The notes beneath the pieces are model-generated. The model was not told the origin of the DNA. It worked only from the letters and a program-made list of their open reading frames with translations, and did not search any database. From CAZNKU01 sp045545235 (GTDB lineage: Bacteria > Bacillota > Clostridia > Monoglobales > Firm-18), in assembly GCA_045545235.1 (NCBI GenBank), contig JAZQAN010000037.1, forward strand, positions 1 through 22,114: 22,114 nt of DNA, in the 5' to 3' direction. Position 1 is the stretch's first letter; every line of letters begins with the position of its first letter. Of this stretch, positions 16,559 to 22,114 are shown in pieces. The position numbers and the translations under genes were made by a program.

Positions 16559-16566
16559 GAATTTAG

Positions 16567-16598
16567 TATCAAATTTGATAAAAATATCATATTTGCTA
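16567..16598. promoter_or_regulatory. Tandem operator candidate for the AraC-family regulator
   Basis: TATCAAATTTGATA (16567-16580, perfect palindrome) and TATCATATTTGCTA (16585-16598) match at 12 of 14 positions and start 18 bases apart. They sit between the two divergent promoters, upstream of both, as expected for an AraC activator site. Low complexity makes chance possible. Confidence 0.5.
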
Positions 16599-16603
16599 TT
16601 TTA

Positions 16604-16632
16604 TTGTATTTTGTATTCTGTTAAAATATAGT
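16604..16632 (+). promoter_or_regulatory. Candidate promoter of the catabolic operon
   Basis: TTGTAT (16604-16609), 17 bases, TATAGT (16627-16632). The -35 is weak, which fits activator dependence. Confidence 0.4.
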
Positions 16633-16683
16633 AAAAAGATGTTTTTCCAAAATATTATTAAAGTATGATTGGAGAGAAATGTA

Positions 16684-17691
16684 ATGAAAAAAATTAAAAT
16701 AGGACAGATTGGAATAGGACACAACCATGGCGGAGCAAAAATGGTATCGGTAAGAAAATTTCCTGAACTGTTTGAAGTTGTCGGCTTTGCTGAAGAAAAC
16801 GAAAGATGGATAGAAAAACGTGCTGATAAATACGAAGGTTTAAAAAGATTTCAGGTTGATGAATTGATTGAAAAGTGTGATGCTTTGCTTATAGAAACTG
16901 ATGTGTGGGATTTAACTTCAACAGCACAAAAATGTATAGATGCAGGTAAGCATATTCATATGGATAAACCTGCAAGCGGAACACTTGAAGAATATAAAAC
17001 GCTACTTGATATGGCAAAAGAAAAAAATCTTGTAGTACAGCTTGCGTATATGTATAGATATAACCCTGCAGTTCAGAAATGTTTTGAACTTATAAAAGAG
17101 GGAAAGCTTGGTGAAATATATTCAATTAATGCGGAAATGAGTACATTCCATCCGCAGGAATACAGAAAGTGGCTTACAAATTTCGGTGGCGGTATTATGT
17201 ATATACTTGGTTCTCATCTTATTGACCTTATAGTGTATATTTTAGGAGAGCCACAGAAGGTTATATCCTTTTTGAAACACACAAAGCTTGATGATATTGA
17301 TTTTGCGGATAATAACCTTGCCGTTTTGGAATATGACAAAGCACTGGCTCGTGTTTTTGTGTCATCAGTTGAAGTAAACGGATTTGGAAGACGTCAGTTT
17401 ATGGTGTCAGGAAGCAAGGGTACTGTTAACATCTACCCGTTGGAAAGACCAATTACAATGACTTATTCTGATACAACTATTGCAGATTCCACATATGAGG
17501 ACAGAAAAATAAATATGGAATTTGAGGATAATACAGCAACCGGAAGATATGACGAAATGATGAAAGATTTTTATGCTTACATTACCGGTACAAAGGAAAA
17601 TCCTTTTACATATGAACATGATTATGCTGTGCAAAAGGTAATTGACGAAGTAGTGGGAGGTGTAAGATTTTTTGGGAAAAATATTGATTAA
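16684..17691 (+). CDS. Gfo/Idh/MocA-family NAD(P)-dependent oxidoreductase
   Basis: 335 residues. N-terminal Rossmann fold MKKIKIGQIGIGHNHGG (a GxGxxxG variant), then HIHMDKPAS with K95 at the usual EKP catalytic-lysine position, and the GSHLIDL motif with H178/D181 in the C-terminal dimer/substrate domain. The family oxidises or reduces sugars, polyols, inositols and related compounds at a ring or chain hydroxyl. Start 16684 follows GGAGAG by seven bases; a TTG at 16669 has no site. First gene of a compact operon divergent from an AraC regulator. Substrate unknown. Confidence 0.92.
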   Translation: MKKIKIGQIGIGHNHGGAKMVSVRKFPELFEVVGFAEENERWIEKRADKYEGLKRFQVDELIEKCDALLIETDVWDLTSTAQKCIDAGKHIHMDKPASGTLEEYKTLLDMAKEKNLVVQLAYMYRYNPAVQKCFELIKEGKLGEIYSINAEMSTFHPQEYRKWLTNFGGGIMYILGSHLIDLIVYILGEPQKVISFLKHTKLDDIDFADNNLAVLEYDKALARVFVSSVEVNGFGRRQFMVSGSKGTVNIYPLERPITMTYSDTTIADSTYEDRKINMEFEDNTATGRYDEMMKDFYAYITGTKENPFTYEHDYAVQKVIDEVVGGVRFFGKNID

Positions 17692-18736
17692 AAACGGCAA
17701 AGTATGGGATGGTGAAAAATTTTATTTTGCCGATGTTTTAACTGATAACGGAATTATACATTCCATATCTCCTGATATAAACGAAGATGCAGAATACACA
17801 TATGATGCATATGGAAAGATTGTATCAGCAGGACTTGTAGATGCTCACGTGCATATGAGAGGTCTTAATAAAAACTTTGGAATACAGGCAGAACTCAGCT
17901 GTATTCCTTTTGGAGTAACATCTGCTGCCGATGCCTGTGGTGCTTGTGGAGACAAGGCTTTGCTTGATTCGTTTATGATTAAAAATGTTGTGTTTGTACC
18001 TGTTGAAATACGCAACAATAAAGCTTGCTTTGAAACTGTGGAGAAAAAGCTTGAAGATTATGGTGAAAAGGCAATTGGTTTAAAGGTTTATTTTGATGCA
18101 AAACAACCTGAAATAAAGGATATTAAGCCTCTTTGTGAGGTTGTGGAATATGCGCAAAGGAATAATCTCATTGTTATGGTTCACTGTTCAAATTCTCCCG
18201 TTCCTATGCGAGAGATATTTGATACATTAAGAAAAGATGATATATTGACTCACGCATATCACGGAGGAAATAATAACGTATCTGTAGATAACTTTGAATG
18301 TATAAAAACTGCACAAAGTCGCGGTGTTATCATTGATGCAGGCTTTGCAGGGCATATTCATACGGACTTTAAGGTGTTTGAGAATGCTGTTAAGTGCGGT
18401 GCAGTACCTGATGTCATAAGCACAGATATAACAAGGTTCAGTGCTTACAAAAGAGGTGGCAGATACGGAATGACTATGTGTATGAGCCTTGCAAAACACC
18501 TTGGGATGAGTGAGGAAGATATATTTCGTGCAGTAACTTCCGCACCTGCAAAAGCCCTTGGCAAATACAATGAGTGGGGATATCTTGGTGTTGGCAGATG
18601 TGCAGATATTGCTGTATTTGATTACGACGATGAAGGCTTTGACCTTACAGATAAAGGCGGAAATCGGGTAGCAAGTAAAAAGGGATACAGATGTGTTCTG
18701 ACACTTGCGGATGGTGAAGTAGTTTATAAATTATAG
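17672..18736 (+). CDS. Amidohydrolase/deacetylase-family metallohydrolase
   Basis: 354 residues. Amidohydrolase superfamily: a short beta-sandwich at each end and a TIM barrel with metal ligands visible as H59-V-H61 (VDAHVHMRG), K138 (GLKVYF, probably carboxylated), H171 (VMVHCS), H194 (THAYH) and D252 (STD). This is a full binuclear site. The subgroup includes Atu3266/EF0837-like enzymes, which hydrolyse small acyl esters or amides; the physiological substrate here is unknown. Start is TTG 17672 with GGGAGGTG at 17655-17662, overlapping the preceding gene by 20 bases, so translation is likely coupled. Could act as deacetylase, lactonase or cyclic-amide hydrolase in the pathway. Confidence 0.9.
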   Translation: MGKILIKNGKVWDGEKFYFADVLTDNGIIHSISPDINEDAEYTYDAYGKIVSAGLVDAHVHMRGLNKNFGIQAELSCIPFGVTSAADACGACGDKALLDSFMIKNVVFVPVEIRNNKACFETVEKKLEDYGEKAIGLKVYFDAKQPEIKDIKPLCEVVEYAQRNNLIVMVHCSNSPVPMREIFDTLRKDDILTHAYHGGNNNVSVDNFECIKTAQSRGVIIDAGFAGHIHTDFKVFENAVKCGAVPDVISTDITRFSAYKRGGRYGMTMCMSLAKHLGMSEEDIFRAVTSAPAKALGKYNEWGYLGVGRCADIAVFDYDDEGFDLTDKGGNRVASKKGYRCVLTLADGEVVYKL

Positions 18737-18751
18737 AAAGGAAATGATAAA

Positions 18752-19525
18752 ATGAACAAAGTAGCATTTATTACAGGTGCAGGAGGGTATATAGGCGGTG
18801 AAACTGCAGTTACTCTTGCAAAACAGGGTATTAAAATTGCAGTATGTGACTTAAACTCTGAAGGAATTGAAAAAACAGTTAAGAGAATTGAAGAAATCGG
18901 CGGAACTGCAAAGGGCTATGTTTTTGATATAACAGAATCAAAGGATGTAGACAGAGTAGTGGACGAAATTGTTAAGGATTTCGGCAGACTTGACATTATG
19001 GTACACGTTGCGGGCGGAACTGCAAGAATTGCAAGATTAGACGGAAGAGAAGTTAATTATGTACCCCTTGTTGAGCAGGATGATTATGTTATTGACCGTG
19101 TACTGAAGGTTAATTTGTATGGTGCATTCTGGGCATCAAGAGCCGCAGCAAGAGTTATGATAAAACAGGGTGAGGGCGGAAAGATTATAAACTTCTCATC
19201 TGCTGTTGCATTTAACGGACTTAAACACTGCTGTGACTATGCCGCAGCAAAGGGAGGAGTAGTATCTCTTACCAAGGCGTTGGCAAAAGAACTTGGACCT
19301 TACAAGATAAATGTAAACTCTGTTGCTCCGGGCGTTGTTCAAAGACCCGGTTTTGATACGGATCCTCAAAGAACATTGGGAACAAATGTTTTGGGTGAAA
19401 AATGCGTAGCAGAGGATATTGCAAATCTTGTAGAATTTTTAGTATCGGATAAAGCAAGATTTATAACCGGTCAGACCTATATTTGCGATGGCGGAAGAGG
19501 TCTGTCAATGAAAGGAACTGATTGA
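18752..19525 (+). CDS. Short-chain dehydrogenase/reductase (SDR)
   Basis: 257 residues, classical SDR size. TGAGGYIG is the nucleotide-binding glycine motif; D33 after the second strand (VCDLN) points to NAD(H) rather than NADP(H). VHVAGG replaces the usual NNAG. The catalytic set is N121, S150, Y163 and K167 (CDYAAAKGG). CDGGRG near the end matches the common C-terminal IDGG motif. Start has AAAGGAA upstream; gene lies 15 bases after the hydrolase and one base before the next gene. Probable second oxidation or reduction step on an alcohol/ketone of the same substrate. Confidence 0.93.
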   Translation: MNKVAFITGAGGYIGGETAVTLAKQGIKIAVCDLNSEGIEKTVKRIEEIGGTAKGYVFDITESKDVDRVVDEIVKDFGRLDIMVHVAGGTARIARLDGREVNYVPLVEQDDYVIDRVLKVNLYGAFWASRAAARVMIKQGEGGKIINFSSAVAFNGLKHCCDYAAAKGGVVSLTKALAKELGPYKINVNSVAPGVVQRPGFDTDPQRTLGTNVLGEKCVAEDIANLVEFLVSDKARFITGQTYICDGGRGLSMKGTD

Positions 19526-19526
19526 T

Positions 19527-20513
19527 ATGAAAGCAATGACTGTAAAAAATGAAAAGTTGGTATTAACAGATGTTGAAATGCCAAATGTTAAGGACGATGA
19601 AGTACGCATAAAAATTAAGGCGATTGGTATAAATCGTGCTGATTTGTTGCAAAAGAAGGGTACATATCCATCACCAAAGGGTTGGCCCGAATGGCCGGGT
19701 CTTGAAGTTTCGGGCATTGTTGATGCTATGGGCGAAACTGCAAAACAAAAGGGAAGATTTAAAATTGGTGATTCTGTATGTGCACTTTTAGGTGGTGGCG
19801 GTTATGCAGAGTATGTTTGTGCTCCTGAAGGTATGGTTATGCCAATGCCTGAAAAATTAAGTTTTGAAGAAGCGTCTACTCTGCCTGAAGCATATGCAAC
19901 ATCATATTTGAATTTGTTCTGGGAAGGGCATTTAAAAGAAGGTAATACTGCTTTTGTTCCGGCAGGAGCAAGCGGTCTTGCATCTGTTGCAATTCCTATG
20001 GCAAAAGCTTTTGGTGCAAGGGTTATTACATCAGTTCTTTCAGATGAAATAGCTGAAAAAATTGCACCACTGGGAGCAGATGTGATTATAAATTCCACCA
20101 AGCAGGATGTTTCAGAAATTTTGAAGCAGGAAGAATTAAATGGAACTCCTGTTAGTATGTCTATGGATTGCCTTAGCGGAGAAACTCTTGGTAAAAGCTT
20201 GCCGTATATGGCAGAAGGAGGATATTGGGTAGTTATTTCAACTCTTGCAGGTACAGAAACAAATGTTATGTTAAGACCTCTTCTTACAAAAGGACTTCAC
20301 CTTGTGGGAAGTATGCTAAGAAAACGCACAAGTGAGGAAAAAGCACAGCTTCTTGCTGAACTTGTGGAAAAAGTATGGCCAAAAATAGAAAACGGTAAAA
20401 TGAAGCCATCTATATACAAGGTTCTTCCTTTAGAAGATGCAAACGAGGCTTTGGACATTTTAGAAAGAGGAGAAAATATAGGCAAAGTAGTTTTGAGGGT
20501 ATGCGATGAGTAA
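19527..20513 (+). CDS. Zinc-independent medium-chain reductase (quinone oxidoreductase/PIG3-like)
   Basis: 328 residues. The N-terminal GroES-like half contains GINRADLLQKKGTYPSP and WPGLEVSG, typical for the quinone-oxidoreductase (PIG3/TP53I3-like) branch. The zinc-binding cysteine/histidine set of alcohol dehydrogenases is absent. The Rossmann half has FVPAGASGLASVAIPMAKAFGA as the nucleotide motif. The family reduces activated double bonds, quinones or ketones with NADPH. ATG is one base after the SDR stop. With two other oxidoreductases in the operon it probably handles an enone or carbonyl intermediate; this is inference. Confidence 0.9.
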   Translation: MKAMTVKNEKLVLTDVEMPNVKDDEVRIKIKAIGINRADLLQKKGTYPSPKGWPEWPGLEVSGIVDAMGETAKQKGRFKIGDSVCALLGGGGYAEYVCAPEGMVMPMPEKLSFEEASTLPEAYATSYLNLFWEGHLKEGNTAFVPAGASGLASVAIPMAKAFGARVITSVLSDEIAEKIAPLGADVIINSTKQDVSEILKQEELNGTPVSMSMDCLSGETLGKSLPYMAEGGYWVVISTLAGTETNVMLRPLLTKGLHLVGSMLRKRTSEEKAQLLAELVEKVWPKIENGKMKPSIYKVLPLEDANEALDILERGENIGKVVLRVCDE

Positions 20514-21381
20514 AAATAAATCAATGCTTTATGCACTTCTTGTTATGCTTTTGTGGGGAACTTTGTTTCCTACTGTAAAGCTTGGTTATGGTGCATACAA
20601 CATTATAACAACCGGAGATATTCTCTTCTTTGCAGGAGTTCGGTTTACCATTTGCGGTGCTATTATATGTTTGTATGCTTTTATTACAGATAAGGATTCG
20701 TATAAAGATATCAAAAATGCATTAGTGCCTGTTCTGCTGTCAGGACTTTTTGCAATTATTTTACACTATAGCTTTACATACAGTGCACTTAAACTTACAG
20801 ATAGCTCTAAAACTGCAATATTAAAGCAGGTTGGTGTATTATTTTATGTTTGTTTTTCTTCAATGTTTTTCAAGGAAGATAAACTTACTGCGAAAAAACT
20901 GTTTGGAGTACTTCTGGGATTTGCCGGGATAATTGCGATAAATACAAATACCGACGGAATAAGTTTTAATATTGGGGATGCACTGATTATTGCGGCATCT
21001 TTTTGTACTGTTTTTTCAAATATAATAAGCAAAAAAGTATTTAAAGTTGTCAAACCGATTACTTCAACAGGTGTATCTCAATTGTTTGGCGGTATAGTAT
21101 TGTTGATTATAGGTAATCATCTGGGCGGCGGTATGGACTTTGTATTCAATAAATACTCATTTGTTCTGATTTACATATGTCTTGCATCAATCATCAGCTA
21201 TTGTATGTGGTTTACGGTAGTTAAAAACGGTGAATTGTCAAAATTGTTTATCATAAAATTTGCAGAGCCTGTGTTTGCTTGTGTGTTTGGAGCTATGATT
21301 TTGGGTGAAAATATTTTTAATATTCAATATCTTTTGGCATTTTTGTTAATTGCAACAGGTATATATATTTCGCACAAATAA
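20506..21381 (+). CDS. EamA/DMT-superfamily membrane transporter
   Basis: 291 residues, strongly hydrophobic with about ten membrane segments arranged as two EamA repeats (PTVKLGYG near the first; LLGFAGIIAINTN closing the first half, LLIATGIYISHK at the end). The family exports or imports metabolites such as amino acids and sugar derivatives. The start overlaps the preceding gene by eight bases (ATGAGTAA) with GAGGG upstream. As the only transporter of the operon it may move the pathway substrate or relieve an intermediate; direction cannot be told. Confidence 0.92.
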   Translation: MSKNKSMLYALLVMLLWGTLFPTVKLGYGAYNIITTGDILFFAGVRFTICGAIICLYAFITDKDSYKDIKNALVPVLLSGLFAIILHYSFTYSALKLTDSSKTAILKQVGVLFYVCFSSMFFKEDKLTAKKLFGVLLGFAGIIAINTNTDGISFNIGDALIIAASFCTVFSNIISKKVFKVVKPITSTGVSQLFGGIVLLIIGNHLGGGMDFVFNKYSFVLIYICLASIISYCMWFTVVKNGELSKLFIIKFAEPVFACVFGAMILGENIFNIQYLLAFLLIATGIYISHK

Positions 21382-21385
21382 TGAA

Positions 21386-21420
21386 AAAAGGCAGAAACGA
21401 TTGGTTCGTTTCTGCCTTTT
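21386..21420. terminator. Bidirectional terminator between convergent genes
   Basis: AAAAGGCAGAAACGA (21386-21400), loop TTGGT, TCGTTTCTGCCTTTT (21406-21420): a perfect 15-bp stem ending in T on either strand. Serves the operon and the convergent PLP-enzyme gene. Confidence 0.85.
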
Positions 21421-21448
21421 GAATTTCTTTATGATATTTTAAAATAAC

Positions 21449-22114
21449 TTAATTATTTCCGTCTAGATTAACAAGGTCTTTTTCATACAATTTCTGTAAA
21501 GACATCAAAATACCAAGTTTTGCGTGTTCCCAGGTTAAGCCACCCTGAAAATAGACTGCATATGGTGGTTTGATTGGTCCGTCAGCGCTTAACTCAATGG
21601 AGGAACCCTGAACAAAGGCACCTGCTGCCATGATGACATCACTATCATATCCCGGCATCGCCCATGGTTCCGGTACTACATAGCTGTCAACCGGTGCTGC
21701 CGCCTGAATTCCTTTGCAGAATTCGATAACTCCTTCCGGTGTACCAAAAGTAACTGCCTGAATGATATCGTGACGACTTTCTGTTCCATTTGGAACAACA
21801 CCGTAACCTAATTTTTCATAAACATTTGCTGCAAAGATTGCGCCTTTTAATGCACCTGCAGTCACTGTTGGTGCAAGGAAAAATCCCTGATAGAAGCTGC
21901 TGATCACACCTAATGACGCACCAACTTCTTTTCCAAGTCCCGGAGAAGTAAGTCTTGCAGCTGCTCTTTCGATACATTCTTTGGTTCCTACGATATAACC
22001 GCCGATTGGAGCAAGTCCGCCTCCTGGGTTCTTGATCAAAGAACCAACGCACATATCTGCTCCCACATCAGTTGGTTCTATCGTTTCTACAAATTCCCCG
22101 TAGCAGTTATCAAC
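21449..22114 (-). CDS. Methionine gamma-lyase-like PLP protein (YnbB/'aluminium resistance' family), C-terminal part
   Basis: 221 residues are visible; the N terminus lies beyond the window. The frame begins VDNCYGEFVE, continues VGADMCVGSLIKNPGGGLAP, in which the lysine of SLIKNPGGG is the PLP-binding residue, and ends QKLYEKDLVNLDGNN. The combination is diagnostic for the YnbB family of Cys/Met-metabolism type PLP proteins, often labelled aluminium resistance protein; their real reaction is not settled. The full-length family has about 410-430 residues, so about half is present. It is convergent with the catabolic operon and not part of it. Local GC is higher than in the operon (hand counts of 31 and 29 in two 60-base lines against about 24-25). 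Confidence 0.9.
   Translation of the reverse strand, partial: VDNCYGEFVETIEPTDVGADMCVGSLIKNPGGGLAPIGGYIVGTKECIERAAARLTSPGLGKEVGASLGVISSFYQGFFLAPTVTAGALKGAIFAANVYEKLGYGVVPNGTESRHDIIQAVTFGTPEGVIEFCKGIQAAAPVDSYVVPEPWAMPGYDSDVIMAAGAFVQGSSIELSADGPIKPPYAVYFQGGLTWEHAKLGILMSLQKLYEKDLVNLDGNN

Noticed and set aside
1..22114. CRISPR arrays, insertion-sequence transposases, rRNA genes, riboswitches
   Set aside because: No regularly spaced repeats, transposase motifs (DDE, HUH), rRNA stretches or recognisable riboswitch cores were seen on either strand.

Overview
The window comes from an AT-rich, endospore-forming member of the Clostridia (Firmicutes). The spore genes gpr and spoIIP, the rpsT-gpr-spoIIP gene order also found in Bacillus, a six-cysteine SCIFF peptide with its radical SAM maturase (a pairing typical of Clostridia), strong AGGAGG-type ribosome binding sites and TTG starts all agree. 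Genus cannot be decided from this piece.

Positions 1-9720 are the late end of a prophage or related element, read rightwards. They hold the tail of an amidase-type lysin, a 559-residue alanine-rich protein with an exact 100-codon internal duplication, and a 2479-residue multidomain protein. The last resembles the phage/ICE 'polyvalent' proteins: it carries a zincin HELTH site in the middle and an intact M23 (lysostaphin-type) peptidase at the C terminus. A decayed small gene and a terminator close the unit. The element stops next to the 3' end of a tRNA-Leu(GAG) gene, the classic integration site, so 9.7-9.83 kb is probably one prophage boundary. The other boundary and the integrase lie outside the window.

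Positions 9822-15504 are chromosomal core: tRNA-Leu and rpsT (minus), then gpr and spoIIP (plus), scfA (SCIFF precursor) with a near-consensus promoter and an attenuator-like hairpin, scfB (maturase), and a short Orn/Lys/Arg decarboxylase overlapping scfB by one base. The spoIIP ribosome binding site is buried in a 13-bp hairpin.

Positions 15505-15748 hold a small element-like segment with inverted repeats and a strong terminator.

Positions 15749-21381 are a self-contained accessory catabolic locus. An AraC-family regulator (minus) is divergent from a tightly packed five-gene operon: Gfo/Idh/MocA dehydrogenase, deacetylase-type amidohydrolase, SDR dehydrogenase, zinc-independent medium-chain reductase and an EamA/DMT permease. 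The shared intergenic region has a consensus promoter for the regulator and two tandem copies of a 14-bp near-palindrome. The substrate cannot be named from sequence; the set suggests stepwise oxidation plus amide, ester or lactone hydrolysis of a small polyol or sugar derivative.

Positions 21449-22114 (minus) are the C-terminal half of a PLP-dependent methionine gamma-lyase-like protein (YnbB / 'aluminium resistance' family), cut by the window end and visibly richer in GC than its neighbours.
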